Notes under the pieces: generated by a model
Databases searched by the model: none
What the model saw: the letters and a program-made list of their open reading frames with translations, nothing else
Told to the model about the DNA's origin: nothing
Shown here: piece after piece, positions 35,285-44,415 of the stretch
Numbering within the stretch: the stretch's first letter is position 1
Layout: every line of letters begins with the position of its first letter
DNA from: Neisseria canis
GTDB taxonomy: Bacteria; Pseudomonadota; Gammaproteobacteria; Burkholderiales; Neisseriaceae
Direction of reading: 5' to 3'
Assembly (NCBI RefSeq): GCF_900636765.1
Contig: NZ_LR134313.1
Coordinates: 1,488,001-1,552,000 of the forward strand
DNA: 64,000 bases
Program-made: the position numbers and the translations under genes

Positions 35285-37000
35285 ATGAAAGCCAGCCAAT
35301 TTTTCATTTCCACATTAAAAGAAGCCCCTGCCGAAGCCGCACTTGCCAGCCACAAATTAATGCTGCGCGCCGGTTTGATCAAAGCCAACGCTTCGGGTTT
35401 GTACACATGGATGCCTATGGGTTTGCGCGTGTTGCGCAAAGTTGAAAACATCGTGCGCGAAGAAATGAACCGCGCCGGTGCGGTGGAGTTACTGATGCCT
35501 GTGGTGCAGCCTGCCGAGCTGTGGGAAGAAAGCGGCCGTTGGGAATTTTACGGCAAAGAATTGCTGCGCCTGAAAGACCGCCACGAGCGCGATTTCTGCT
35601 TGGGCCCCACTTGTGAAGAGGTGATTACCGATATTGTTCGCAAAGAAATCACCAGCTATAAGCAGCTTCCGAAAAATTTCTACCACATCAACACCAAATT
35701 CCGCGACGAAGTGCGCCCCCGTTTCGGTGTGATGCGTGCGCGTGAATTTGTGATGAAAGATGCGTATTCTTTCCATGCCGATTACGAATCGCTGGTGCGC
35801 GACGGCTACCAGCCGATGTATGACGCTTATTGCCGCATTTTCAACCGTTTGGGCTTGAACTACCGCCCCGTAGCCGCAGATACGGGCAGCATCGGCGGCA
35901 CCGGCTCGCACGAATTCCAAGTGTTGGCCGAAAGCGGAGAAGACGTGATTGCGTATAGCGACACATCCGATTTCGCTGCCAACGTAGAGCTGGCGCCGAC
36001 CCTGCGGCAACAGGGCGAACGTGCCCCCGCAACCGAAACGCTCACTAAAGTACACACTCCGGATGTGAAAACCATTGCCGACTTGGTGGCGTTTTTGAGT
36101 GTGCCGGTTGAAAAAACGCTCAAATCCATTGTGGTGGAAGGCGAAGAAGAAGGCGAATTGGTGTTGCTGCTGTTGCGCGGCGATCACGAATTCAACGACA
36201 TCAAAGCCGAAAAACTCACCGGTGTTAAATCTCCTTTAACCATGGCAACGCCCGCAGCGATTCAGACAGGCTTCGGCGCCAACGGCGGCTCGCTCGGACC
36301 TGTCGGCTTCAAAGGCAAAGTGTATGCCGATTTTGCGGTTGAAAAACTGGCCGACATCGTAATCGGTGCCAATGAAGACGGCTACCACTACACCGGCTTC
36401 AACTTCGGTCGCGACTGCCCCGAACCTGAGTTTGTCGATTTACGCAATGTGGTTGAAGGCGACCCCAGTCCCGACGGAAAAGGCTGCCTGAAGCTGGCGC
36501 GCGGTATCGAAGTGGGGCATGTGTTCCAGCTGCGCGACAAATATTCGCAAGCCATGAATGCCGGCTTCCTCGATAACAACGGTAAATCGCAAATTATGGA
36601 AATGGGTTGCTACGGTATCGGCGTAACCCGCATTGTTGCCGCTGCCATCGAACAAAACAACGACGAGCGCGGCATCATCTGGACGGATGCGATGGCGCCG
36701 TTTGAAGTGGTGGTTGTGCCGATGAATTACAAAAAATCCGATGCCGTGCGCGAAGTTGCCGACAAACTCTATGCCGAGTTGTTGGCAAAAGGCGTGGATG
36801 TGCTGTTGGACGACCGCGACGAGCGCGCCGGCGTGCTGCTGAACGATTCCGAGCTTTTGGGCATTCCGCACCGCATTGTCATCGGCGACCGGGGTTTGAA
36901 AAAAGGCGTGGTCGAATACGCCAAACGCACCGACAGCGAAGCGCAGAGCGTGGCGGTGGATGCGGTGGTGGAAAAGGTTGCCGCCGGGCTGCAAAAATAA
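35285..37000 (+). CDS. proS: Prolyl-tRNA synthetase
   Basis: A 571-residue class II synthetase that charges tRNA-Pro. It is the bacterial-type form with the editing insertion domain (about 225-400) between class II motifs 2 and 3. Landmarks: [16 protein letters not shown] near the N-terminus, [32 protein letters not shown] (motif 2), [14 protein letters not shown] (motif 3) and the C-terminal anticodon-binding domain. A one-base-degenerate DUS lies at IQTGF. Confidence 0.97.
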   Translation: MKASQFFISTLKEAPAEAALASHKLMLRAGLIKANASGLYTWMPMGLRVLRKVENIVREEMNRAGAVELLMPVVQPAELWEESGRWEFYGKELLRLKDRHERDFCLGPTCEEVITDIVRKEITSYKQLPKNFYHINTKFRDEVRPRFGVMRAREFVMKDAYSFHADYESLVRDGYQPMYDAYCRIFNRLGLNYRPVAADTGSIGGTGSHEFQVLAESGEDVIAYSDTSDFAANVELAPTLRQQGERAPATETLTKVHTPDVKTIADLVAFLSVPVEKTLKSIVVEGEEEGELVLLLLRGDHEFNDIKAEKLTGVKSPLTMATPAAIQTGFGANGGSLGPVGFKGKVYADFAVEKLADIVIGANEDGYHYTGFNFGRDCPEPEFVDLRNVVEGDPSPDGKGCLKLARGIEVGHVFQLRDKYSQAMNAGFLDNNGKSQIMEMGCYGIGVTRIVAAAIEQNNDERGIIWTDAMAPFEVVVVPMNYKKSDAVREVADKLYAELLAKGVDVLLDDRDERAGVLLNDSELLGIPHRIVIGDRGLKKGVVEYAKRTDSEAQSVAVDAVVEKVAAGLQK

Positions 37001-37057
37001 AGCGTAGAAACCGTTTGGACTTGGTTCAAACGGTTTTATTATTGATAGGAGAACACT

Positions 37058-37705
37058 GTGATTGAAGTGAAAATGGAGCAAAAAGCTGCCGCTGTAAACA
37101 ATATTTACTGCATCGGCCGCAATTATGTCGACCATATTGCCGAATTGAAAAACGAAACGCCCACTGAACCGGTGGTGTTTATGAAACCGAACAACAGCAT
37201 TCTGCACAACGGCGGCACCATATGCCTGCCTGAATACAGCGGCTCGGTGCATTATGAATGCGAATTGGTTCTGCTGATCGGCAGAGATTCGGATGGCGTG
37301 CAGGGTGATTTAAGCGGCATGGTTGCGGGCTATGGTGTGGGATTGGATTTGACGGCGCGCGACGTGCAAAGCCGTTTAAAAGAAAAGGGGCTGCCGTGGA
37401 CCAAAGCTAAAGGCTTCCGCGGCGCGGCTTGTGTGTCGGATTTTATCGCGGCGGAAAAGCTGCCGGATGCGCAAGATTGTGTGTTTACTTTCAAAGTGAA
37501 CGGCGAAACGCGCCAGCGCGGCCAAACTTCGCATATGATTTACCCGATTGCCGCTATTTTGCGGGAATTGGCCGACAGCTACGGCCTGAAAGCGGGCGAT
37601 GTGGTGTTTACCGGCACGCCTGCTGGCGTAGGCGAGCTGCATTCGGGCGATAAATTGGCATTGGATTTGGCCGGTGTGGTGCAGGCCGAATTTGATGTGG
37701 CTTGA
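37058..37705 (+). CDS. Fumarylacetoacetate hydrolase family protein (YcgM-like)
   Basis: A 215-residue FAH-fold protein. It has IYCIGRNYVDHIAEL, the metal-binding HYECELVLLIG (E-X-E) and TARDVQSRLKEKGLPWTKAK, and ends with VFTGTPAGVGEL. Family members are acylpyruvase/oxaloacetate-decarboxylase-like hydrolases; the substrate here is not certain. The start is GTG at 37058, chosen because an AGGAG lies 6 nt upstream; an ATG five codons later is the alternative. It follows proS by 57 nt and may be co-transcribed. Confidence 0.88.
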   Translation: MIEVKMEQKAAAVNNIYCIGRNYVDHIAELKNETPTEPVVFMKPNNSILHNGGTICLPEYSGSVHYECELVLLIGRDSDGVQGDLSGMVAGYGVGLDLTARDVQSRLKEKGLPWTKAKGFRGAACVSDFIAAEKLPDAQDCVFTFKVNGETRQRGQTSHMIYPIAAILRELADSYGLKAGDVVFTGTPAGVGELHSGDKLALDLAGVVQAEFDVA

Positions 37706-37720
37706 GCGGGGTGTCGGCAA

Positions 37721-37749
37721 TGCCTGTCTGAAAAGGTTTCAGATAGGTG
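37721..37749 (+). terminator. Imperfect DUS-pair terminator
   Basis: TGCCTGTCTGAA followed by TTCAGATAGGTG forms an imperfect stem 15 nt after the hydrolase gene, then TTTTGAT. Confidence 0.6.
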
Positions 37750-37794
37750 TTTTGATGCACGCGTTACGGCAAAAAATTTAAAAATTAGCACGCC

Positions 37795-37874
37795 CGTCAT
37801 ACTCGGGCTTGACCCGAGTATCTCTATCAGGTTACTCAAAACTCAAGATACTCGGCTCAAGCCCGAGTATGACG
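37795..37874. repeat. GTCATACTCGGG palindromic repeat, isolated copy
   Basis: CGTCATACTCGGGCTTGA (from 37795) and a near-perfect reverse complement ending GAGTATGACG (37847-37874) form a 28-bp imperfect stem. It is preceded by TTTAAAAATTAGCACGC, similar to the CTTAAAAATAGTACG left flank of the other copies, but the TATAG terminal repeats are not visible. Confidence 0.7.
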
Positions 37875-37925
37875 AAGATATGACCATGGCCAAAACAAAG
37901 TTATTTGCAATATCTTGATAAACAA

Positions 37926-37955
37926 TGCCTGTCTGAAAAAATTTTCAGACAGGCA
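37926..37955 (-). terminator. DUS-pair terminator of lysC
   Basis: TGCCTGTCTGAA and TTCAGACAGGCA form a perfect stem extended by A-T pairs, 19 nt after the lysC stop. Confidence 0.8.
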
Positions 37956-37974
37956 TTTTGCTGATTGGTGCGGA

Positions 37975-39198
37975 TTATGCTTTATCCAGCTCAAATGCTT
38001 TGTGCAACACGCGGGTGGCAAGTTCCATGTATTTTTCATCGAGCAACACGGAAACTTTGATTTCGGAAGTGGAGATCATTTGGATGTTGATGCCTTCTTC
38101 GGCCAGAGTGCGGAACATTTTTGCCGCTACACCTGCGTGTGAGCGCATGCCTAAGCCGACGATGGAAACTTTGCACACGCCGTCGTCGCCGTCGATTTCG
38201 GCAGCGCCCAAGCTTTCTTTCAAGCCGTTCATAAGCTCCAAAGTGGGTTTGTAGTCGCCGCGCGGCACGGTGAACGAGAAATCGGTGGTGCCTTCGTCGC
38301 CAACATTCTGAATAATCATGTCGACTTCGATATTGGCATCGGCCACGGTGCCGAGGATTTGGTAGGCAATGCCGGGTTTGTCGGGTACGCCGCGCACGTT
38401 GATGCGGGCTTGGTTTTTATCGAATGCAATGCCTTGTACGGCGGCTTTTTCCATGTTTTCGTCCTCTTCAAAGGTGATTAAAGTGCCTTCGCCTCCGTCT
38501 TGCAGGCTGCTTAATACGCGCAGGCGTACTTTGTATTTGCCGGCGAATTCCACTGAGCGGATTTGTAGAACTTTCGAGCCCAAGCTTGCAAGCTCCAGCA
38601 TTTCTTCGAAGGAAATGGTGCTCATGCGGCGCGCTTCGGGCACTACGCGCGGGTCGGTGGTGTATACGCCGTCTACGTCGGTGTAGATTTGGCATTCGTC
38701 GGCTTTCAAGGCTGCGGCTAAGGCCACGGCTGAAGTGTCGGAGCCGCCGCGGCCTAAAGTTGAGATGTCGCCGTCGGCGGTTACGCCTTGGAAGCCGGCC
38801 ACGATAACGACTTTGCCTTGTTTTAGGTCGGCGCAGATGTTTTCGTCATCGATATGGTCGATACGGGCTTTGGTGTGTGCGGAATCGGTTTTCACGGCAA
38901 CCTGCCAGCCGGTGTAGCTTCTGGCTTCCACGCCGATGTTTTTCAGCGCCATAGCCAAAAGGCCGATGGTTACTTGCTCGCCGGTGGCCAGAATCACATC
39001 CAATTCGCGGGGATCGGGAAATTCCTGCATTTCGTGGGCAAGTGCAACCAAGCGGTTGGTTTCGCCGCTCATTGCGGAAACGACAACGACAACATCATGC
39101 CCTTCTGCGCGGGCTTTGGCCACGCGCTTTGCTACGTTTTTGATACGGTCGGTAGAGCCCACTGAGGTGCCGCCGTATTTTTGTACGATTAACGCCAT
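37975..39198 (-). CDS. lysC: Aspartate kinase, monofunctional
   Basis: A 407-residue kinase for the first step of the aspartate pathway (Lys, Met, Thr, diaminopimelate). The N-terminal kinase domain has VQKYGGTSVGS and GFQGVTADGDISTLGRGGSD; two ACT domains follow (about 265-407), the usual site of feedback control. dapF in the same window uses the same pathway but is not linked. Complete length for the family. Confidence 0.96.
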   Translation of the reverse strand: MALIVQKYGGTSVGSTDRIKNVAKRVAKARAEGHDVVVVVSAMSGETNRLVALAHEMQEFPDPRELDVILATGEQVTIGLLAMALKNIGVEARSYTGWQVAVKTDSAHTKARIDHIDDENICADLKQGKVVIVAGFQGVTADGDISTLGRGGSDTSAVALAAALKADECQIYTDVDGVYTTDPRVVPEARRMSTISFEEMLELASLGSKVLQIRSVEFAGKYKVRLRVLSSLQDGGEGTLITFEEDENMEKAAVQGIAFDKNQARINVRGVPDKPGIAYQILGTVADANIEVDMIIQNVGDEGTTDFSFTVPRGDYKPTLELMNGLKESLGAAEIDGDDGVCKVSIVGLGMRSHAGVAAKMFRTLAEEGINIQMISTSEIKVSVLLDEKYMELATRVLHKAFELDKA

Positions 39199-39341
39199 TT
39201 TGCTGCTTTCTTGATCGGATTTTTTACATGCAACAATTCAGATTATTGCGGTTGGGAAACAACGAAATATTATTACTATTTTTACTTGGAAATTCAAGGT
39301 TTACGGCTGATAAATTATTTCGTGTGCGGCAGAGCCGGCAA

Positions 39342-39380
39342 TGCCTGTCTGAAAAGCGCATTGCCGGTTTCAGACAGGCA
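39342..39380 (-). terminator. DUS-pair terminator of rph
   Basis: TGCCTGTCTGAA (39342-39353) and TTCAGACAGGCA (39369-39380), 12 nt after the rph stop. The loop contains CATTGCCGG, which can instead pair with CCGGCAATG just before the first arm, so an alternative stem exists. Confidence 0.75.
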
Positions 39381-39391
39381 TTCGGAAAAGT

Positions 39392-40129
39392 TTATCCGGC
39401 AACGGATTCCAACGCTTTTTGCTGGTGCGCCAGCAGCTCGGAAATGCCTTTCTGGCCGAGCGCGATGAGCCGGTTGAGCTCTTCGGGGCTGAAAGGCGCG
39501 CCTTCAGCCGTGCCCTGGATTTCGATGATTTTGCCTGATGCGGTCATCACGATATTGACATCGCTGTCGCAGCCGGAGTCTTCGGGATAGTCCAAATCCA
39601 GCAGCGGCACGCCGCCGACCACACCCACGGAAACGGCGGCTACGGCTTCGCGGATCGGGTTCTGTATCAACATGCCTGAATCCAGCAGCTTGTTGACTGC
39701 CAGCTGCAATGCGACAAATGCACCGGTAATCGAAGCGGTTCGCGTGCCGCCGTCGGCCTGAATCACGTCGCAGTCAATCAGAATTTGGCGTTCGCCCAGC
39801 TTTTCCAACTCGACAACGGCGCGCAGCGAGCGGCCGATCAAACGTTGGATTTCCTGAGTGCGCCCGCTTTGCTTGCCAGCAGCGGCTTCGCGGCGCATAC
39901 GGGTGGCGGTGGAGGCGGGCAGCATGCCGTATTCTGCCGTTACCCAGCCTTGGTCTTGGCCGCGCAGAAAAGGCGGCAGGCTTTCGTCGATCGAGGCGGT
40001 GCAGATCACTTTGGTGTTGCCGAATTCAATCAGGCAGGAGCCGTCCGCATGGGGGAGGAAGTGGGGCGTGACGGTGATGTTGCGCAGGGCATCGGCAGGG
40101 CGGGCGGTGCGGGTATAGTTGGCTGACAT
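39392..40129 (-). CDS. rph: Ribonuclease PH
   Basis: A 245-residue phosphorolytic 3'-5' exoribonuclease that trims tRNA 3' ends. Landmarks: [56 protein letters not shown], and [18 protein letters not shown]. It is divergent from yicC across a 114-nt gap, a neighbourhood common in proteobacteria. Confidence 0.96.
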   Translation of the reverse strand: MSANYTRTARPADALRNITVTPHFLPHADGSCLIEFGNTKVICTASIDESLPPFLRGQDQGWVTAEYGMLPASTATRMRREAAAGKQSGRTQEIQRLIGRSLRAVVELEKLGERQILIDCDVIQADGGTRTASITGAFVALQLAVNKLLDSGMLIQNPIREAVAAVSVGVVGGVPLLDLDYPEDSGCDSDVNIVMTASGKIIEIQGTAEGAPFSPEELNRLIALGQKGISELLAHQQKALESVAG

Positions 40130-40208
40130 GGATTTTCCTTAAAATTTATTCGCGGTGGATTATATCATGCGGGCTTATGGTATATTGGAAAGCGATTTCA
40201 CTCACTAT

Positions 40209-40232
40209 ATTTAATCTCGGATTTAATCTCGG
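40209..40232 (+). repeat. 12-bp tandem duplication before yicC
   Basis: ATTTAATCTCGG occurs twice in tandem (40209-40220 and 40221-40232). The second unit runs into AG to give the GGAG ribosome site 9 nt before the yicC ATG. Confidence 0.8.
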
Positions 40233-40243
40233 AGTAAAACACC

Positions 40244-41116
40244 ATGACGATTCACAGTATGACCGGCTTTGCCAATGCGGTGGGCGAGTGCGGCGGCAAA
40301 CGCATCAATTTGGAAATCCGCGCGGTAAACCACAGGTATTTGGATGTGCAGTTTAAAATGCCTGACGATTTGCGCTATCTGGAAAGCACTTTGCGCGAAA
40401 AAGTGGCGCAATATGCAGTGCGCGGCAAAGTGGAATGCCGCATCCAGGTGCAGCCTTTGGAAAACGGGGAAGTCGAGCTGAATGTGAATGAAGCGCTGGT
40501 TGGCGAATTGGCCGCTTTAAACGAAAAGTGGCGCAAAAAATATGAAGGTTTGGGCAAGCTCACGGTGGCCGATATTTTGAAATTTCAGGGCGTGCTGGTG
40601 AGCCAGGCGGCGGATGAGGAAGCGTTTGCCAAAATCGTGCAGGATTTGCTGGTGCAGGCGCTGGAGGAGTTTTCGGAAACGCGCCGCCGCGAAGGCGTGA
40701 AGCTGCAAGAGCATATTGTTACCAGGCTGGAGGGCATGGCTGAAATTGTGGACGCTTTGGCAGAATTGTTCCCGCATTTGTTGCAGGCTTATATGGAAAA
40801 AATCCGTGCGCGGTTGGCTGAGGCGGTGGAAAATATCGATGAAGACCGCCTCAAGCAGGAATTTACGCTTTATCTGCAAAAGGCCGACGTAGATGAAGAA
40901 TTCAGCCGCCTGCGTACGCATATCGCCGAAGTCAAACGCATTGTTACTACCCAGAAAGGCAGCGTCGGCAAGCGTTTGGATTTTCTCATGCAGGAACTGA
41001 ACCGGGAAGCCAACACGTTGGGCAGCAAAGCGATTTCGGCAGAATGCACGCAGGCCTCGGTTGAGTTGAAAGTGTTGATTGAGCAGATGCGAGAACAGGT
41101 TCAGAATATTGAATAG
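40244..41116 (+). CDS. yicC: YicC-family endoribonuclease
   Basis: A 290-residue protein with the YicC N-terminal domain (MTGFANAVGECGGKRINLEIRAVNHRYLD at residues about 5-33) and the C-terminal DUF1732 domain ending in SKAISAECTQASVELKVLIEQMREQVQN-like helix. YicC proteins have endoribonuclease activity and are linked to small-RNA turnover. It is divergent from rph. The start follows GGAG. Confidence 0.92.
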   Translation: MTIHSMTGFANAVGECGGKRINLEIRAVNHRYLDVQFKMPDDLRYLESTLREKVAQYAVRGKVECRIQVQPLENGEVELNVNEALVGELAALNEKWRKKYEGLGKLTVADILKFQGVLVSQAADEEAFAKIVQDLLVQALEEFSETRRREGVKLQEHIVTRLEGMAEIVDALAELFPHLLQAYMEKIRARLAEAVENIDEDRLKQEFTLYLQKADVDEEFSRLRTHIAEVKRIVTTQKGSVGKRLDFLMQELNREANTLGSKAISAECTQASVELKVLIEQMREQVQNIE

Positions 41117-41124
41117 ACGGCATT

Positions 41125-41160
41125 TCAGACAGGCATTTAATAACCTGTGCCTGTCTGAAA
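41125..41160 (+). terminator. DUS-pair hairpin after yicC (reverse arm first)
   Basis: TTCAGACAGGCA (41125-41136) and TGCCTGTCTGAA (41149-41160) form a 12-bp stem extended by GCATT/AATGT-type pairs, 9 nt after the stop. A T-run is lacking, so termination may be weak. Confidence 0.55.
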
Positions 41161-41207
41161 TGTATGCAGCCGGTATAGCGCTGTAACCGCAAGCAAAGGA
41201 GGCAGTT

Positions 41208-41807
41208 ATGTATAAATGGGATGAGCACTACGATACGGAAGAATTTGTGTTCGGAACCGAACCGAATGATTTTATTCTGGAAATTCTGCACCACTTGCCC
41301 AAACAGGGTAGGGCGCTTGACTTGGCTACGGGAGAGGGGCGCAACGGTGTGTTTCTTGCGCAGCACGGCTTGGAAGTGCTCGGGGTGGATTTGTCGGAAG
41401 TCGGGCTGAGAAAAGCACAAAAATTGGCTGAATCAAAAGGCGTCCGTTTTGCCACGCAGCAAGCCGATTTGGCCGAATTTGATTTTCCGCAGGAGCATTA
41501 CGCTGTTATCACCAATATTTTCTGCCATTTTGCCGAACCGAAGCGGAGCGAAGTGTACCGCCGGGTGATTGATGCGCTTGAACCCGGTGGTTTGTTTGCC
41601 GGTGTGTTTTATCATCCTGAGCAGATTATGTTCGGCACGGGAGGTCCTGGTGATCCGGCCATGCTGGGCACGTTGCGCGATATGGTGGACGTGTTCGGCG
41701 GGCTGGAATGGATTGTAGCGGAGCATGTGCGCAGGGAAGTGTTTGAAGGATCGCGCCATACGGGGCAAAGCTCGCTAATCCGGCTTTTGGGCAGAAAGCC
41801 GCTTTGA
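41208..41807 (+). CDS. Class I SAM-dependent methyltransferase
   Basis: A 199-residue Rossmann methyltransferase with ALDLATGEGRNGVFLA (motif I), VDLSEVGLRKAQKLA and a TNIFCHFAEPKRSEVYRRV motif IV region. It resembles small TehB/Methyltransf_11-type enzymes; the substrate is unknown. AAAGGAGG at 41197-41204 region gives a strong ribosome site before ATG 41208. It lies directly upstream of the trp leader and trpB, but the attenuator suggests trpB has its own control. Confidence 0.85.
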   Translation: MYKWDEHYDTEEFVFGTEPNDFILEILHHLPKQGRALDLATGEGRNGVFLAQHGLEVLGVDLSEVGLRKAQKLAESKGVRFATQQADLAEFDFPQEHYAVITNIFCHFAEPKRSEVYRRVIDALEPGGLFAGVFYHPEQIMFGTGGPGDPAMLGTLRDMVDVFGGLEWIVAEHVRREVFEGSRHTGQSSLIRLLGRKPL

Positions 41808-41818
41808 AAAACGGCGTA

Positions 41819-41830
41819 TGCCTGTCTGAA
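41819..41830 (+). repeat. DUS (wad dialect), single copy
   Basis: TGCCTGTCTGAA just after the methyltransferase gene, upstream of the trp leader. Confidence 0.85.
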
Positions 41831-41877
41831 AACACGGTTATTGATAAGATGAGAAAGCTTGTGTTAAGATGCTGCGC

Positions 41878-41952
41878 ATGAATACGCAAAACTTCTTTTG
41901 GCGCAATTGGCAACTGCATTTCGGTGCGGCGCATGATTGCGCGGTTTGCTGA
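41878..41952 (+). CDS. trp leader peptide (attenuation)
   Basis: A 24-codon reading frame, MNTQNFFWRNWQLHFGAAHD then CAVC-stop, with two Trp codons (41899-41901 and 41908-41910) separated by two codons, in a gene family where Trp is rare. An in-frame ATG three codons earlier (41869) is an alternative start. The frame lies immediately before an intrinsic terminator and 105 nt before trpB, the layout of a ribosome-mediated attenuator. Its role would be to sense charged tRNA-Trp by ribosome stalling. The ribosome site is weak (GAGAAAG at 41851-41857), and the promoter is unresolved: TAAGATG occurs at 41845 and 41865. Confidence 0.75.
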   Translation: MNTQNFFWRNWQLHFGAAHDCAVC

Positions 41953-42007
41953 AGCAAATCCGGCGTACGAATCTGAAACCGCTCCGTCTATACCGGGCGG
42001 TTTTTTT
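41901..42007 (+). promoter_or_regulatory. Trp attenuator upstream of trpB
   Basis: Three competing pairings are visible. Pause stem 1:2 is GCGCAAT (41901-41907, lying between the Trp codons) with ATTGCGC (41936-41942), 7 perfect pairs. Antiterminator 2:3 is GCGGTTT (41941-41947) with AAACCGC (41976-41982), 7 perfect pairs. Terminator 3:4 is AAACCGCTC (41976-41984) with GGGCGGTTT (41995-42003), followed by seven T (42001-42007). Segment 2 cannot join both 1 and 3, and segment 3 cannot join both 2 and 4, exactly the logic of trp attenuation. An additional small hairpin TTTGC-TGAA-GCAAA (41945-41958) covers the leader stop codon. Stalling at Trp codons would free segment 2 and allow trpB transcription when Trp is scarce. 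Confidence 0.8.
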
Positions 42008-42056
42008 GTATCTAAAATTTATCAACTTAAGTTCATATTGAATACAGGAGAAAATC

Positions 42057-43262
42057 ATGGCGCACGAACAGCTCAATCCGCTGGTTTTGCCCGATGCAGA
42101 CGGCAATTTCGGCAAACACGGCGGCAAAATCGGCCATCCGAAGCTCGCAGCGGCTTTGGCGGAAATCGAAGCCGGCTTCCGCAGCATCATCGGCGACGCG
42201 GCGTTTGTTGAAGAAATGAAACGCCTGCAAGCTACTTATATCGGCCGCCCCAGCCCGATTTACCATGCGCAAACCCTATCCAAACGCGGCGCGCAGATTT
42301 ATCTGAAGCGCGAAGATTTAAACCACACCGGTGCCCACAAAATCAACCACTGCATAGGCGAAGTTTTGCTGGCGAAAAAGCTGGGCAAAAAGAAAGTGAT
42401 TGCTGAAACCGGTGCTGGGCAGCACGGTGTGGCGTTGGCAACGGCAGCGGCTTTGCTCGGTTTGGAATGTGAAATCCATATGGGTGTGGTGGACATTCAA
42501 AAAGAGCATCCGAATGTGTCGCGCATGAAAATCCTCGGGGCGAAACTCGTGCCGGTGTCGGCAGGTGCGGGCACTTTGAAAGAAGCGGTTGACAGTGCAT
42601 TTGAAGCCTATATGAGCCAATTCGACGGCAGCATGTTTGCGATTGGTTCTGTTGTCGGCCCGGCGCCTTATCCTGAAATGGTGTCTTATTTTCAAAGCAT
42701 TATCGGCCATGAAGCACGCGAGCAGTTCCAAAGCCAATATGGCGGTTTGCCGGATGAAGTGGTTGCCTGCGTGGGCGGCGGTTCAAACGCATTGGGTTTG
42801 TTTAATGCATTCATTAATGACGAATCAGTAGATTTGGTCGGCGTGGAGCCTGCCGGGGAAGGTTTGGATAAGCCGGGGCGGCACGCTGCAACCATGACTT
42901 TAGGCAAGTTCGGCAATATCCAAGGCTTTAATTGCTATTACCTGCAAGAGGCAGACGGCACGCCGGCAGCCGTGCACTCGATTGCATCGGGGCTTGACTA
43001 CCCGGGCATAGGCCCCCAGCACTGCCATTTGAAAGACCTTGGACGGGGAAGATATGAAACGGTTACCGATAAAGAAGCGCTGGATGCGTTTTTGGCTTTG
43101 TCGCGTGAAGAAGGCATTATTCCGGCGCTGGAATCTTCCCATGCTGTTGCGTATGCTTTGCGCCGAGCTAAAGAATTGGATGGCAATAGGCGCCTGTTGG
43201 TAAATCTGTCGGGCAGAGGTGATAAAGACATTGACTATGTATTGAGCAAGATTGATGTTTAA
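42057..43262 (+). CDS. trpB: Tryptophan synthase beta chain
   Basis: A 401-residue PLP enzyme that joins indole and serine to make tryptophan. The PLP Lys lies in [28 protein letters not shown] and the phosphate-binding GGGSNALG are conserved. A CAGGAG site precedes the ATG by 6 nt. trpA is not adjacent, which is the usual dispersed trp arrangement in Neisseria. Regulation by the leader attenuator just upstream is inferred from sequence. Confidence 0.97.
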   Translation: MAHEQLNPLVLPDADGNFGKHGGKIGHPKLAAALAEIEAGFRSIIGDAAFVEEMKRLQATYIGRPSPIYHAQTLSKRGAQIYLKREDLNHTGAHKINHCIGEVLLAKKLGKKKVIAETGAGQHGVALATAAALLGLECEIHMGVVDIQKEHPNVSRMKILGAKLVPVSAGAGTLKEAVDSAFEAYMSQFDGSMFAIGSVVGPAPYPEMVSYFQSIIGHEAREQFQSQYGGLPDEVVACVGGGSNALGLFNAFINDESVDLVGVEPAGEGLDKPGRHAATMTLGKFGNIQGFNCYYLQEADGTPAAVHSIASGLDYPGIGPQHCHLKDLGRGRYETVTDKEALDAFLALSREEGIIPALESSHAVAYALRRAKELDGNRRLLVNLSGRGDKDIDYVLSKIDV

Positions 43263-43287
43263 CGGTTGACGGCTGTAGAAAGGCAAA

Positions 43288-43317
43288 TGCCTGTCTGAAA
43301 AAGTTTTCAGACAGGCA
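43288..43317. terminator. Bidirectional DUS-pair terminator between trpB and yhbY
   Basis: TGCCTGTCTGAA and TTCAGACAGGCA, perfect stem with A/T extension, between converging genes. Confidence 0.8.
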
Positions 43318-43344
43318 TTTTGTCGTGAATTATTTAAAATCTGA

Positions 43345-43626
43345 TTAATCTTCCGTATTTTCACGCCACAAAACCAGCAGTTTGCCGATATGCTGAACAA
43401 GTTGGGCATCTACTGCCCCGCATAAAGCTTCGCAAATGGCGATGCGTTCCTGACGGTCGTCGCCCAAAACGCGTACTTTGATTAATTCGTGTGCTTTCAA
43501 TGCAGCATCGGTTTCTTTGATAACCGATTCGGTTAAGCCGTGTTGGCCGATCATCACAACGGGGTTTAATGAGTGGGCGCGGGCTTTGAGCTCCGCAATT
43601 TCGCGGGGAGTGAGTTTTTCTGACAT
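43345..43626 (-). CDS. yhbY: CRM-domain RNA-binding protein YhbY
   Basis: A 93-residue CRM (KH-like) protein associated with ribosome assembly. It has LTPREIAELKARAHSLNPVV and the GxxG loop MIGQHGLTESV. It is divergent from rlmE, the same neighbourhood as in E. coli (yhbY / rlmE-ftsH-folP-glmM). Confidence 0.93.
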   Translation of the reverse strand: MSEKLTPREIAELKARAHSLNPVVMIGQHGLTESVIKETDAALKAHELIKVRVLGDDRQERIAICEALCGAVDAQLVQHIGKLLVLWRENTED

Positions 43627-43690
43627 GGAACCAAATGAAATATATACAGATAAATTCGCTATTCTACGCCAGTTCCGCTAAAAAATCACA

Positions 43691-43696
43691 TATAAT
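43691..43696 (+). promoter_or_regulatory. Candidate -10 box for rlmE-ftsH
   Basis: TATAAT, a perfect -10 hexamer, lies 34 nt before the rlmE start in the divergent yhbY-rlmE gap. No good -35 hexamer sits at 16-18 nt. Confidence 0.45.
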
Positions 43697-43729
43697 ACGC
43701 GGTTGGTTTTCCGCAAAGAAAGTAATCGG

Positions 43730-44350
43730 ATGGCAGTGCGCTCCAAATCCTCCAAAGCCTGGTTGAACGAGCATGTAAACGATCATTATGTGCATAAAGC
43801 GCAGAAAGACGGTTACCGCGCGCGCGCGGCTTACAAGCTTTTGGAAATCAATGAAAAAGACAAGCTGATTAAACAGGGCACGGTTTTGGCCGATTTGGGC
43901 AGCGCTCCGGGAAGCTGGTCGCAAGTGGCTGCCAAGCTGGCGGGTTCGGGCGGTGCGGTTTTTGCGCTGGACATATTGCCGATGGAGCCCGTGGAAGGCG
44001 TGTCTTTCATTCAGGGCGACTTCCGTGAGGAGGGTGTGCTGCAAGAGTTTGAATCTTTGCTGGGCGGACGGCCCTTAGACCTTGTAATTTGCGATATGGC
44101 ACCCAATATGAGCGGCAATTCGGTAACGGATCAGGCACGCAGCTATTATCTTTGCGAACTGGCTTTGGATTTTGCCCGAAACCACTTGAAAACAGGAGGT
44201 TGTTTCTTGGTAAAGGTGTTTCAGGGTGCGGGCTACCAAGAGTTTACGGCACAAATGAGAGAGGTGTTTCAAAGTGTGCAGGTACGCAAGCCCGATGCTT
44301 CACGCAATCGCTCCAGTGAGATTTATCTATTAGGGAAAAATAAACGCTGA
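43730..44350 (+). CDS. rlmE: 23S rRNA 2'-O-ribose methyltransferase RlmE (FtsJ)
   Basis: A 206-residue SAM methyltransferase that modifies U2552 of 23S rRNA in late 50S assembly. Landmarks: [18 protein letters not shown] (catalytic Lys), [16 protein letters not shown] (SAM motif), [14 protein letters not shown] (catalytic Asp), [10 protein letters not shown] (catalytic Lys). The start at 43730 ([11 protein letters not shown]) is the family start; nine upstream codons are rejected. ftsH follows by 65 nt. Confidence 0.94.
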   Translation: MAVRSKSSKAWLNEHVNDHYVHKAQKDGYRARAAYKLLEINEKDKLIKQGTVLADLGSAPGSWSQVAAKLAGSGGAVFALDILPMEPVEGVSFIQGDFREEGVLQEFESLLGGRPLDLVICDMAPNMSGNSVTDQARSYYLCELALDFARNHLKTGGCFLVKVFQGAGYQEFTAQMREVFQSVQVRKPDASRNRSSEIYLLGKNKR

Positions 44351-44415
44351 CAATAGAGTGTGTCTGAATTACAATCCGTTTTTATTTAATTTTTTATGTA
44401 TGGGAGCCTGTTTCC

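Noticed and set aside
39211..39590. Plus-strand frames near the lysC-rph gap
   Set aside because: They run through the rph terminator and into rph in antisense; composition is that of a shadow.
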